DNA of 29,071 nucleotides from contig WAMJ01000041.1 in the NCBI GenBank assembly GCA_015522385.1, positions 1 to 29,071 on the forward strand, read 5' to 3'. This DNA comes from Candidatus Heimdallarchaeota archaeon. GTDB taxonomy: Archaea; Asgardarchaeota; Heimdallarchaeia; Heimdallarchaeales; Kariarchaeaceae. The notes below the pieces were generated by a model that saw nothing but the letters and a program-made list of their open reading frames with translations, made no database searches and was not told the DNA's origin. Within the stretch, counting starts at the first letter, position 1; each line of letters opens with the position of its first letter. Of the stretch, positions 1 to 8,929 are shown piece after piece. A program made the position numbers and the translations under genes.

Positions 1-1347
1 CTCAGAGATCTGGGGAATACCGTCATTGTAATTGAGCATGATGAGGAGACAATAAGGTCTGCGGATTATATCATCGACATGGGGCCACTGGCTGGAATAA
101 ACGGTGGGGAAATCGTCGCGGAGGGGACACCAGAACAGATCATGAACAACGAGGATTCGCTCACCGCTAAGTACCTCAAACATGAGATGGTCATCGAGAC
201 ACCGAAGATCAGGAGAAAAGGAAAGACGAATTTGACTATTAAGGGTGCCCGTCACAACAACCTAAAGTCTATCGATGTGGATATCCCTCTCGGAGTATTC
301 ACTGTCGTGACGGGTGTATCTGGCTCTGGAAAGTCAACCCTTGTCTACGAGATCCTCTGGAAGGCCCTCTCAAGATACGTGAACGGATCGCGTGAGAGAC
401 CGGGACTACATGATAAAATCGAGAATATCGATGTAGTGGACAAGGTCATCATGATCAACCAGAAGCCAATAGGGAGAACACCTCGGAGCAACCCCGCAAC
501 ATACACTAAAGTGTTTGACGAGATTAGGAGCATCTTCTCCAAGACCAAAGAGGCGAAGGTGAGGGGCTATAAACCCGGTAGGTTCTCGTTCAACGTTAAG
601 GGAGGTCGGTGTGAACCGTGCAGCGGCAACGGGTACAATCGGATCGAAATGAGCTTTCTCTCGGACGTGTACGTTGAGTGCGAGGTATGTAAAGGGAAGA
701 GGTTCAACAGGGAGACTCTCGAGGTAGAATACAAGGGAAAAAATATCGCAGAAGTCCTTGACATGGACATCGAGGAAGCTGCAGTATTTTTTGAGAACAT
801 CCCGAAGATAAAGAGAATACTGGACACACTACTTGCGGTTGGATGTGGGTACATAAAGCTGGGGCAGTCTGCCACTACGCTCTCTGGAGGGGAGTCTCAA
901 AGGATCAAGCTGTCGAGGGAATTGTCGAAGAGAACCACCAAGAACACAGTGATTCTCCTCGATGAGCCATCAACCGGACTTCACATCCACGATGTCAAGA
1001 AGCTGCTAGAGGTGCTCCACAGGTTGGTTGAGAGAGGAAACACCATCCTCACAATTGAACATAATCTCGATATTATTAGAAACGCTGATCACATTATTGA
1101 TCTAGGTCCAGACGGTGGTGATAACGGGGGAGAGATCGTTGCTGTCGGAACACCCGAAGAGGTGGCGGAGTTCGACCAGTCCTACACGGGTAGGTACCTC
1201 AAAGAGATATTCCTAGCTGAGGGGAAAAAGATCGGAAATGGCCGCATGATAAGGCGGAAGAAGAAGAGCACCAAGAGTGGCGGAGCAAAAAATGGGAGGA
1301 CAAAGAGATCGAGAAAGAAAATCTCGAAGAAGGATCCAAAGAAATAG
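1..1347 (+). CDS. uvrA: UvrA, excinuclease ABC subunit A (C-terminal part, 5' end outside window)
   Basis: This is the ATPase that recognises DNA damage in UvrABC nucleotide excision repair. The frame is open from base 1, so the first-half signature region is cut by the window edge and about 448 of the usual 940 or so residues are present. The end of the first ABC module is seen at 1-130 (the IEHD switch and a [10 protein letters not shown] stretch). The second Walker [10 protein letters not shown], lies at 313-339. The UvrA zinc module (CxxC, then CxxC about 30 residues later) lies at about 610-702. The ABC signature LSGGESQ is at 880-900 and Walker [13 protein letters not shown] at about 949-984. 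The last 41 residues (1222-1344) form a very basic tail (14 Lys, 6 Arg) not usual in the family. The stop is one base from the stop of the convergent zinc-ribbon gene. uvrC follows that gene; uvrB is not in the window. Confidence 0.97.
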   Translation, partial: LRDLGNTVIVIEHDEETIRSADYIIDMGPLAGINGGEIVAEGTPEQIMNNEDSLTAKYLKHEMVIETPKIRRKGKTNLTIKGARHNNLKSIDVDIPLGVFTVVTGVSGSGKSTLVYEILWKALSRYVNGSRERPGLHDKIENIDVVDKVIMINQKPIGRTPRSNPATYTKVFDEIRSIFSKTKEAKVRGYKPGRFSFNVKGGRCEPCSGNGYNRIEMSFLSDVYVECEVCKGKRFNRETLEVEYKGKNIAEVLDMDIEEAAVFFENIPKIKRILDTLLAVGCGYIKLGQSATTLSGGESQRIKLSRELSKRTTKNTVILLDEPSTGLHIHDVKKLLEVLHRLVERGNTILTIEHNLDIIRNADHIIDLGPDGGDNGGEIVAVGTPEEVAEFDQSYTGRYLKEIFLAEGKKIGNGRMIRRKKKSTKSGGAKNGRTKRSRKKISKKDPKK

Positions 1348-1348
1348 G

Positions 1349-3376
1349 TCAGATTCCGTTGACCACTAGGTCAATCTCTCGGACAAGGTTGGTTATTGCC
1401 CCAAGGTGACCCTCGGTCAGCTCCTGAAATGTTACCTCGATATACAAGGTATTGGAACCCTGATTTTGCATACTGAGGAGTTTTTCACCAGGAACCTTAA
1501 GAAATTTTTCACCCAGACTTCTGAAGTAAAGTAGAGAGTTTGTCTTCTCTTTCGGTCTCACGCCCATGATAATCGAGTAGTAAGGATCGGTGATCTCACC
1601 CTTCAGTTCCACGTCCGAACTGAACTCGATCCTCGAGAAACGACTGAGGAAATTTCTCTTCCTGCAGGCCAATTTGTAGACACCGTTCTTTTTCCAGATG
1701 GTGAACTTATTGATCCCCCATGAGAGGATTTGGTAGTGAATCCCCTTGGTGTCCACCTCAATCGCGGAGAGCTCAAATCCCAGTTTTCGGATCAGGGATT
1801 TGACAAGGTCCACCTCCTCCCCCGTGACTGGGTCGCTCTTTTCTTGGTGTATCTCCAGCAGGTATTCACCCCTCTGCAATGGAGCTAGAGGAGCAAGCGA
1901 TACGGGAGACGTGAGTTCAGCTATAGGAGACAGTTCAACGCCCTCCTGCAAGGGTTCAGCAGGTCTCAGAGGTATGGGATCTGCTAGTTTCTCCTCAACT
2001 GGCTCACCGTCATGGAACTCCTCACGAATCTGGAGGACGGGCTTATTCCGCTCCTTCTCTTCATCTTCCTCCCTTTGGACATGGGCGTGGTTGATGAGAA
2101 TCTGGGTATCGGTCATACGTTCGACGACCTTCTCCATTTGGTCAATGTACTGCCAACGGATCTGACTCTCTTGATGAGAGAGCTCATTCATCTGCTGCTC
2201 AGAGATACTGTACAGTATCTCAAGTTCCTGTCCATCTTCTTCCAAGGCAGACAGGGTCTTCTCGATCTCTTCCCGTATGAAATTGACAGTTATCACGTCC
2301 GTGTTTTCCGTAAGACTGTCTAGTTGCTTGAGCATCTCTGCAAGGTCTTTGTGGAAGACCTCTGTGGTCGACATCTCAAAGAGGGTTTCCCTGAGTTTTT
2401 CTAGATCTTCCTTGATTTGGTAGTTCCATGAGATGGCACTCTTCAATGTCGCGTTCACCTCGGTCACGTTGAGGAGATGCGAACGGAAATCCTGTGTGAT
2501 CTGCTTCAGGTACTGGATCCTCTCAAGATCGCCCTTCAACCGTAAGGTCTTCTTTTCAGCCTCTTCCAGTTTCGCGGCAAGATCCCTAGCGGAATTTTTC
2601 AGGTTCTCTAGCTCGGAATTATCAGACCCTAGCGTCATCCATTCCAGCATTTTTAGCTGTAATACATTAGATCTGGTGATGAATTCACGAGCTTCATCCA
2701 GTATCTTCTGATCGACGTTGTAGTCCTTGGAATCTTTCATCTTCTTGAGAACGTCTTCTGTCTCCTTCTGCAGTGTGTAGAAATCTGCCTTCTTGAACGA
2801 TTTGTATCTCTCCATAAGATCCAGCTTCTCATCGAGTTCATGGAGCTCGTTCTTGAAATTCACCGCAAAGATCAGATCTCTACGTGAATCAACGATCTGA
2901 TTGATCGTTGCAAGATCAATCTCATTTGGATCGATGTCCATACCCTTGAGTGAGACCTGCGACTTTATCTTTCCCTCAGATTTCTGATTTGATCTAGTTC
3001 TTCGCGAGTGTTGTTTGCGAGGACTGCGTCTCGTATTACCCTGTATCCTTGAGTGGGGTGATTTCTGCTTTGTCGTTTGAACGAATCGTTCTTGTCGTAT
3101 CCTCCCCTGCTGCACTCTTTGTCTACTTATAACACCATCTTGGAATCGTTGAGGCGGAATTGCTTCTGGTGCAAGCACTGGAGCTGATCCGATTTTCTGC
3201 CCACATCCACCACAGAACTTGGCATTGGCCTTCAGAGACCGCCCACAGTTCGGGCATGTTATTGACGCAGAGGTGGTACTACCCCCTGCTTGCAAGCGTT
3301 TCCCACAACTTCTACAAAACTTTGATGTGCTGGGCGATGGTGTAAAGCACGAAGGGCATAATATTTTCTCACTCAT
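1349..3376 (-). CDS. Double zinc-ribbon, long coiled-coil protein of unknown function
   Basis: I do not recognise this gene as a named family. Read from the ATG at 3376 it is 675 residues. It begins with two zinc ribbons: C7/C10 with C21/C24, and C41/C44 with C55/C58. A strongly basic, Gln/Arg-rich stretch follows (about residues 75-160). Then comes a long Leu/Glu/Lys-rich helical region with heptad character (about 180-450) and a Pro-rich linker. The C-terminal globular domain (about 520-675) is mixed beta/alpha. No signal peptide or membrane helix fits this start. The frame stays open upstream to 3442, but that extension is hydrophobic and would precede the zinc ribbon awkwardly; an ATG at 3385 is the other close option. 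The gene lies between uvrA and uvrC on the opposite strand, ending 1 nt from uvrA. A role in repair is possible from context only. Confidence 0.85.
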   Translation of the reverse strand: MSEKILCPSCFTPSPSTSKFCRSCGKRLQAGGSTTSASITCPNCGRSLKANAKFCGGCGQKIGSAPVLAPEAIPPQRFQDGVISRQRVQQGRIRQERFVQTTKQKSPHSRIQGNTRRSPRKQHSRRTRSNQKSEGKIKSQVSLKGMDIDPNEIDLATINQIVDSRRDLIFAVNFKNELHELDEKLDLMERYKSFKKADFYTLQKETEDVLKKMKDSKDYNVDQKILDEAREFITRSNVLQLKMLEWMTLGSDNSELENLKNSARDLAAKLEEAEKKTLRLKGDLERIQYLKQITQDFRSHLLNVTEVNATLKSAISWNYQIKEDLEKLRETLFEMSTTEVFHKDLAEMLKQLDSLTENTDVITVNFIREEIEKTLSALEEDGQELEILYSISEQQMNELSHQESQIRWQYIDQMEKVVERMTDTQILINHAHVQREEDEEKERNKPVLQIREEFHDGEPVEEKLADPIPLRPAEPLQEGVELSPIAELTSPVSLAPLAPLQRGEYLLEIHQEKSDPVTGEEVDLVKSLIRKLGFELSAIEVDTKGIHYQILSWGINKFTIWKKNGVYKLACRKRNFLSRFSRIEFSSDVELKGEITDPYYSIIMGVRPKEKTNSLLYFRSLGEKFLKVPGEKLLSMQNQGSNTLYIEVTFQELTEGHLGAITNLVREIDLVVNGI

Positions 3377-3474
3377 TCTGTACATTGTAATGAAAAAAGC
3401 ATAGATAAAAATTATACTGTACTCGGAGAGAAGATTGCACAATCGGTCAGTTCATTGGAGGACAAGCGGGGGAA

Positions 3475-3484
3475 CTTATTAATT
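3475..3484 (+). promoter_or_regulatory. TATA-like box of uvrC
   Basis: CTTATTAATT is centred about 25 nt upstream of the uvrC GTG. This spacing puts transcription start at or next to the start codon, as in archaeal leaderless genes. Seen in sequence; promoter function is inferred. Confidence 0.55.
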
Positions 3485-3503
3485 CCTACGCATAAGAGAG
3501 GAT

Positions 3504-5375
3504 GTGAGCAATGACCGTCTGGCAAAGATTCAGCTCCTTCTCGAGACCATGCCAACCACGGCAGGAGTCTATATAATCAAAGACGAGGAGGGTCAGGTGA
3601 TCTATGTCGGCAAGGCCAAGCGTCTGAGGAATAGATTGAGACAGCACTTCCAACCGTCTGCGACCTTTTCCAAGAGCAGGTTGATAAGGGAGAGAGGAGC
3701 GGATATCGAGGTTTTCGATGTCAGGAATGAAAACGAGGCCCTGCTCCTCGAGTATAACCTAATCCAGAAGTACAATCCACCGATTAACTCCAAGCTCAAG
3801 GATGACAAGTCGTACCCATATATTGAGATCACAATGTCTGAACGGTATCCACGGTTTGTCATGTCCCGGAACAGGAAGAACAAGGATTCAATCTACCTCG
3901 GTCCCTACTCAGGAGTTAAAGCTGCTAAACAGACCTTGAAGTATGCTCTGAAGATCTTTCCAGTTGCCAACTGCACCCGGGAAATCAACCTTGGCGATTA
4001 CAAGACATGGGCAAAAACCTGCATCAGGAGGAGGACTAAGCAGTGCCTGAGACCCTGTCAGGTGGAGGTTGACGTGGAGGAGTACATGGAGGATGTGAAG
4101 AATGTCATCGCTTTCGTGGAGGGGAGAATACCCGAGATCGCAGATCAGATAGAAGGGCGAATGAAAGAGGCTGCAGCAAACGAAGAATTCGAGAAGGCAG
4201 CAGAGCTCAGGGACACCTTGAAGTCACTTCACAGGACTGTGCAGAAACAGACCGTACTCATCGAAACAATTGACACATACATCCTCGCCTCGGAGACGAA
4301 CAAGGAGGAGTACGGAGTAAACCTTCTCTTCCTCAAAGAATCAAGAGTGCTAAAACAAGATATTCGGGCTGTTTCGAGAGATAGCTTTGATTCAGAGGAG
4401 GACGAGAGCGAGTTCCTGTACAATTTTGTCCTCAACCTCTTAGGAGAGGACCCCGAGGAATTGGAGGTCAGACGAATCCTCAACGCAACAGGGAACTCAG
4501 ATTTAAGTGAGCGTTTGAAGTTTAAGGGATTCAAGGTAGTCAAACCAAATTCGCGGGAAAGACCTTTGATCGACTTGACCAAGAGGAACATCCGTGAGCA
4601 ATTGAACCGGAGGATGCTACTAAGGAGGAAGACATCAGTCCCTGATGACCGGGTTGCGGACCTTCAAAAAATGTTGGAACTAGAGGCACCACCTGAGGTC
4701 ATCGATGTGTTCGACGTCTCTACTCTTCAGGGTGTAGCGAATGTGGCATCGTGCATACGTTTTGTCAGGGGGCGACCGTTCAAGAATGGGTACAGGAAGT
4801 TCTCGATAAAGACAGTAGACGGTCAGGACGACTTTGCCTCCATGGAAGAAGCGGTATACCGTCGATACAGAGAGTACGTGGAGGAGGCTCCAGATCTCAC
4901 GCTACCAGATTTGATCGTCATTGACGGTGGGAGGGAGCAGCTCAAAAGAGCGGTACTCTCGCTCTCTAACCTCGGTCTCGAGATTATAGCTATCGGGTTG
5001 GCGAAACGGGAGGAGGAGATATACTTCGAGGGAAAGGACAATCCAGTGAATTATGGGAAGCACCGACCAGGGATGCTTCTGCTTCGAGCAGCGAGAGACG
5101 AAGCCCACCGTTTTGCAGTGAGCTACCAGAGAAAGAAGAGGAAGAAGGAGGCACTCGTCTCGATTCTCGACAGGGTAGAGGGGATAGGTGAGAAGCGTAA
5201 ACAAAAGCTTCTCAGTAAGTACAAGACAGTGAAAAACATGGCAAAAGCCAGTGCAGAGACAATGAACACAGAACTCGGGATACCTAGGAAGATAGCCTCT
5301 AGTTTGATCGAGACCTGCAGGAAATTCGTCGATGAGTACGAGTCCAGAGAACGCCGCCGGAGCTCTAAACGTTGA
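3504..5375 (+). CDS. uvrC: UvrC, excinuclease ABC subunit C
   Basis: This is the dual-incision nuclease of UvrABC repair; it cuts on both sides of a lesion. The 623 residues show the full domain order. The GIY-YIG nuclease is at residues 16-95 (GVY, then YVGKAKRLRNRL). The UVR helical motif that binds UvrB is at about 210-249. The RNase H-fold C-terminal nuclease starts near 400, and helix-hairpin-helix repeats lie at about 548-610. The acidic and His residues known to be needed for 5' incision can be placed: D404 (FDVS), the D442/D443 pair (QDDF), D474 (VIDGG) and H535 (RDEAH). The family's usual FDISH reads FDVST here, so that His is a Thr (T407). The GTG start is set by family alignment and by a TATA-like box 25 nt upstream. 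The last 11 bp overlap the convergent exonuclease gene. Confidence 0.97.
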   Translation: MSNDRLAKIQLLLETMPTTAGVYIIKDEEGQVIYVGKAKRLRNRLRQHFQPSATFSKSRLIRERGADIEVFDVRNENEALLLEYNLIQKYNPPINSKLKDDKSYPYIEITMSERYPRFVMSRNRKNKDSIYLGPYSGVKAAKQTLKYALKIFPVANCTREINLGDYKTWAKTCIRRRTKQCLRPCQVEVDVEEYMEDVKNVIAFVEGRIPEIADQIEGRMKEAAANEEFEKAAELRDTLKSLHRTVQKQTVLIETIDTYILASETNKEEYGVNLLFLKESRVLKQDIRAVSRDSFDSEEDESEFLYNFVLNLLGEDPEELEVRRILNATGNSDLSERLKFKGFKVVKPNSRERPLIDLTKRNIREQLNRRMLLRRKTSVPDDRVADLQKMLELEAPPEVIDVFDVSTLQGVANVASCIRFVRGRPFKNGYRKFSIKTVDGQDDFASMEEAVYRRYREYVEEAPDLTLPDLIVIDGGREQLKRAVLSLSNLGLEIIAIGLAKREEEIYFEGKDNPVNYGKHRPGMLLLRAARDEAHRFAVSYQRKKRKKEALVSILDRVEGIGEKRKQKLLSKYKTVKNMAKASAETMNTELGIPRKIASSLIETCRKFVDEYESRERRRSSKR

Positions 5376-6210
5376 TCTTACCAGTCTTCTTCAACTTGAA
5401 AATATTGTAGACCTTGTTGTAGATGTAGCGGAGGGCATCGACATCGTATGCGTTGTAGTCAATCATTGCCTGCAGAAAATCATCACCGTAATGTCCGTCG
5501 TCAAAGACAGCACCCATGAAATAACCAGATTTGCCGGGTTTGACATATCTTTTGTACTTCTCAAAATACGGAGTGACCCTCGGATCAGTGAAGACGTCGA
5601 GCTTGTTAGGGTGCCCAAGGAATGCACTGAACTTCTTGACGCTGAAACCCACTGGACTTACCATCCTACCTTTCAACTGAACCAGAAGATCCATACCGTT
5701 CTTAGTTCTCAGAGCGTTGTCACGGTACTTGAATCGTTTGTCCATAAGTTGCAAGAGGTGAGAAAAGTCCCAGTTGCTTCCTGAAGACGAGATCATCGTC
5801 TTATTAGACATACCCGCTAGATAGTTGTTGATCTCAACAAGGATATTGGTCTCTTTATTCTCCACAAAGGTTGTAATCTCTCCACTACCCGATGCGAAAC
5901 TCACGAGGAACAACCTCCTCCCCTTGAAAGGACTCGCTTCAATATCAAAGAATATCACCTTGTTAGGATTAGGGAGGGATACCAACTCCTTAACAAAGAC
6001 CGCCTTATCGTTGTAAAGCTCGATTCTGAGCAGAAGTTCCTTCACTTCCTCCTCTGAGTTAAATCCGAGCTCTGTGGTGAAGAAATCAGTGGCTAGATCC
6101 TGTACTTGCCTGAAGGTGGTGATTCCCTTCTCATTGAGCTTAGCTACGCGCTTGGTCGATAACCCCATGATTAGATCCAGCCTATCCACATCTTGTGAGA
6201 GGAATTTCAT
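5365..6210 (-). CDS. RNase H-fold DEDD-type exonuclease with N-terminal helix-hairpin-helix
   Basis: Predicted 3'-5' exonuclease of the RNase_H_2/YprB-like group, 281 residues. An HhH-like segment sits at residues 14-40 (GLSTKRVAKLNEKGITTF). The nuclease motifs are FFDIEAS (D89, E91; motif I), SNWDFSHL (D148; motif II) and YNAYDVDAL (D256; motif III). Together these supply the four acidic residues expected for two-metal catalysis. The gene starts 16 nt after herA ends on the same strand, and the AGAAGG upstream of the ATG could serve as a ribosome-binding site. It is thus the third gene of a nurA-herA-exo run. Its stop lies inside the 3' end of uvrC. A role in DNA end processing with HerA/NurA is inferred from linkage; whether DNA or RNA is the substrate is not shown. 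Confidence 0.82.
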   Translation of the reverse strand: MKFLSQDVDRLDLIMGLSTKRVAKLNEKGITTFRQVQDLATDFFTTELGFNSEEEVKELLLRIELYNDKAVFVKELVSLPNPNKVIFFDIEASPFKGRRLFLVSFASGSGEITTFVENKETNILVEINNYLAGMSNKTMISSSGSNWDFSHLLQLMDKRFKYRDNALRTKNGMDLLVQLKGRMVSPVGFSVKKFSAFLGHPNKLDVFTDPRVTPYFEKYKRYVKPGKSGYFMGAVFDDGHYGDDFLQAMIDYNAYDVDALRYIYNKVYNIFKLKKTGKINV

Positions 6211-6226
6211 CTTAAAAGCCTTCTGC

Positions 6227-7720
6227 CTACGGGCGAGAGAAGATCTTCTCGAACTCCTTGCTCTCTGCAGTCATGGAGATTTCGTTGAACTTGGAGGAAC
6301 TCAACCTCTTTCGTACCTGTAAAAAGATTGGGTACCGGACAACATGTCCAGTTAACAGCCCCTCTCCGACACCAAGAGAGGTAATCATCTTCAGCGTATC
6401 TGCCGTGATCCCCTCACTGGTCTTACCTATGTAGTTGAGGTCGTTGGGATTGACGATCTTGAGAATGAGTTGGGAGTTACACTGAGAGAGTGCTGTGGTG
6501 GAGAGGTTGACAGGTCTCTGGGAGATAAGCACAAGCGAGCAGAGAAATTTTCTCCCCTCCCTTGCGATTGTCTCAATTATACCCTTGGATGATGCAGTGG
6601 TGATCTCCGGGCAGAATTGGTGGGCTTCCTCGATGAACTGCACGACAGGGGGGATTGACCTTTCCCTCCTGAGCGTGAATATCCGATCGAGGAAGTAGTA
6701 GACAATCAACTGCTTCTTCCACAGCGAGATGACGGGCGCGAGATTGATCACGAGTAACTTGCCAGGTTGGAGCTTCTCCTCTATGTTCGGAGTCTCGTGA
6801 TATCCGAAGAGTCTCGACCCCTTCAGACTTCCCATCCAACCAAGCAAGGCCTCCTGCACCATCGGGTTCATCTCTGTTGAGCGTATGTCCTCGATAATGG
6901 TCTGAATAGTCATCAGCTCACCCTTGCCCTTCTGGCGGGCTAGGATCTTGCTGAGCTCTCGGATCTGCGCAGAGCTCATGTTAGGGAGCATCTTGGAGAA
7001 GTGCCCGGTGTTTAGGTTGCCCACGGCAATCTGAACTTCACTACCATCTATAACTTCGACCTCTGCATCTCTGAACTCCGGGTATTTAGTCATCTGCGAC
7101 AGACCGGTGAATTCACCATGGACGTCGAAAAGCACGAGAGCAGGTCTACCCTGTTCCCGTCTGCGTCGTAGAATCTCCTCGATGATGACAGAAGTGGCGT
7201 ATGACTTCCCACCACCAGATATAGAGAGTACTGCAAGGTGTTTCTGGAGGAGCTTGTCGAGGGAGACGTGTATAGGTACATCCATCTGCCTGAGTGTCCC
7301 GAGGTTAAGCCCGTCGTCTTGAAGGCCCAAGAACTGCTTGAGGATGTAGGGGTCAATGATCTCAACCACGGAGCCAGGAACCACTGGCTGTGTCGCTCGC
7401 TGCTGGATACCGTCCTTGTACATACCCAGCACCTTACCCTCCGCAAGCAGGTAGTCCCACCTTTCAGATGGATAGACCTGCGGTGGAGAGAGACCAGATG
7501 CGGAGCCGTGTATCATGTCTGGATTACCGTAGTACTTGTTAGTCCTGACCAGCTTGTCGATGACCGCTAGGACGAGGGAACCATCGTCGTTACTGATCTG
7601 GACAAACATCCCTACCTCTGCAGACTCACGTGCCTGCTTCTCGGAGATAACAAATGTCATAAGATTTGGAGTCGGTGTGAGCTCCGTACTGACCACGGTT
7701 CCTAGTGTCAAACACTTCAA
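6227..7720 (-). CDS. herA: HerA-type hexameric DNA-translocating ATPase
   Basis: HerA is a ring-shaped FtsK/HerA-family helicase/translocase that drives DNA into the NurA nuclease during end resection for recombination. The 497 residues carry an N-terminal HAS-barrel-like beta region (1-120). Walker A is SISGGGKSYA (166-175, K172). The DVHGEF motif (199-204) and the EEAH Walker B-type motif (364-367) follow. Next is the family-typical AREGRKF, SQRP (400-403) and LSQCNSQLILKIVNPND stretch that holds the arginine-finger region. Length matches the usual 500 or so. The start is a TTG at 7720, the first reasonable codon after an upstream in-frame block, and agrees with the family's N-terminus; a GTG a few codons later is possible. 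nurA ends 43 nt upstream and the exonuclease gene follows after 16 nt. Confidence 0.93.
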   Translation of the reverse strand: MKCLTLGTVVSTELTPTPNLMTFVISEKQARESAEVGMFVQISNDDGSLVLAVIDKLVRTNKYYGNPDMIHGSASGLSPPQVYPSERWDYLLAEGKVLGMYKDGIQQRATQPVVPGSVVEIIDPYILKQFLGLQDDGLNLGTLRQMDVPIHVSLDKLLQKHLAVLSISGGGKSYATSVIIEEILRRRREQGRPALVLFDVHGEFTGLSQMTKYPEFRDAEVEVIDGSEVQIAVGNLNTGHFSKMLPNMSSAQIRELSKILARQKGKGELMTIQTIIEDIRSTEMNPMVQEALLGWMGSLKGSRLFGYHETPNIEEKLQPGKLLVINLAPVISLWKKQLIVYYFLDRIFTLRRERSIPPVVQFIEEAHQFCPEITTASSKGIIETIAREGRKFLCSLVLISQRPVNLSTTALSQCNSQLILKIVNPNDLNYIGKTSEGITADTLKMITSLGVGEGLLTGHVVRYPIFLQVRKRLSSSKFNEISMTAESKEFEKIFSRP

Positions 7721-7763
7721 TCTCTGTTTCCTATCTACTTAAAGCTTTAACAGACCCGTGCTT

Positions 7764-8882
7764 TCAAGTGAAATGCAAGAAAGAGGAGTCGAATGTCCTC
7801 CGCTTCCTCATTCGTTCTACTGGAATCCCGAAGTGCAAGGAGAGCTGCTCCACGACGGTCTCCATCATCTCACGTTTGAGCTTGACCTGCCTGTCTGCTT
7901 CCTGAAGGTTCGTCGGGAGGGCGATGGGAAGACCGTGTTGACAGAGGATGTATAGAGCCTGTAGGGCTTTGTCAACCGCAGTGTCAAGGTTCCCTTGAGT
8001 GACCAGCACCTCTAGTCGCACGGGATCATCACTTGCTATTGGTCGTGCGTAGCAGACATGGATCTGGTTATCGAGCTGTAGTGAGGAGGGGAGACTGGTT
8101 GTGAACCACGCGGTTCTTGTACCCTCGTCAAGGATACCGTTGCTCAGCTCAGTGTCGAGAATATCCTCAGCAAGGCCCGGGGACGAGTATCCACCCTTCG
8201 ACCACTGCTTGGCTGAGCGCTGGAGGTTCCGGGTGAGATCACGAGACCGGGAGTCCTTCACTATTCCCATGAGCACAGTTCCTGTTTTCTCTGCTGTTCT
8301 GACCAACTGCCGGTAAATATCCTTGACGGAGGAGAGCATGGCTTTCAGCTCCTTGTCATCGGATACTACCGTGAGGTCCGAGAGGAGTGGGGTGACAGAC
8401 CCGTCGATGAAGAGCACCTCAGGGGCATCCTTTTGCAGTCTATTGAGGGAGACAGAGTACTCCATACTCAGCCGAAAGAGAGCACTGAACTGTGAGAGAT
8501 CGGACCTCGACTCGAAACTCTCCCTGATGACTATCCTTGGCTCAGGGTCGAAGTTGGGAAAGTAATCCACTTTGACCCTCTTTCCAACACCAGTAAAGGT
8601 AACAGCAATCGCCCTTGCCATGAAGACATCAAGTCCCCTGAGCTCCTCGACGAGTAGACCACCATCAACTGCAGCAATAGGACTGTGCGCTGAGACACGA
8701 GGGAGGGGAAGCTTATGTACGAGCTGTTTGTCAACCCAGTGATCTCCTAAATCGGGAAGACTCCTAAGCGATGATTTCCATCTCTTCAACAGCTTAATCC
8801 TCTGCTGCAACCTCTGTTGAGCTCTGCGAATGATGTCTTCGATGTCCGAGTCGATCATAACAGTCTCCCTCTTTGATGCCAT
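7764..8882 (-). CDS. nurA: NurA-domain 5'-3' nuclease
   Basis: NurA is the nuclease that works inside the HerA motor to resect DNA ends; here it lies directly upstream of herA. The 372 residues show an N-terminal helical, basic segment (about 1-60). The NurA catalytic signature follows: AAVDGG (D73), LFIDGSV (D160) and GIVKDSRSR (D210), spaced as in the family. A C-terminal helical region includes a repeated Gln/Leu stretch. The ATG at 8882 is favoured by a TATA-like ATTTTAATA about 24 nt upstream. An in-frame ATG at 8858 is preceded by AGGGAG and is the alternative. mre11 and rad50, which often flank this pair in archaea, are not in the window. pyrG ends 47 nt upstream. Confidence 0.88.
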   Translation of the reverse strand: MASKRETVMIDSDIEDIIRRAQQRLQQRIKLLKRWKSSLRSLPDLGDHWVDKQLVHKLPLPRVSAHSPIAAVDGGLLVEELRGLDVFMARAIAVTFTGVGKRVKVDYFPNFDPEPRIVIRESFESRSDLSQFSALFRLSMEYSVSLNRLQKDAPEVLFIDGSVTPLLSDLTVVSDDKELKAMLSSVKDIYRQLVRTAEKTGTVLMGIVKDSRSRDLTRNLQRSAKQWSKGGYSSPGLAEDILDTELSNGILDEGTRTAWFTTSLPSSLQLDNQIHVCYARPIASDDPVRLEVLVTQGNLDTAVDKALQALYILCQHGLPIALPTNLQEADRQVKLKREMMETVVEQLSLHFGIPVERMRKRRTFDSSFLHFT

Positions 8883-8901
8883 ATATTTTTAGGTTGCTAG
8901 A

Positions 8902-8910
8902 GGTATTAAA
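8902..8910 (-). promoter_or_regulatory. TATA-like box of nurA
   Basis: On the minus strand ATTTTAATA is centred about 24 nt before the nurA ATG at 8882. It suggests that nurA-herA-exo can be transcribed separately from pyrG. Inferred from position and composition. Confidence 0.45.
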
Positions 8911-8929
8911 ATCACTGAAGACGGCAAAT

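Noticed and set aside
5365..5375. Frameshift or assembly error at the uvrC end
   Set aside because: Both proteins end normally; an 11-bp convergent overlap is ordinary in compact genomes.
6573..7446. Alternative minus-strand frames inside herA
   Set aside because: They overlap fully with the HerA frame, which carries Walker A, EEAH and SQRP motifs.
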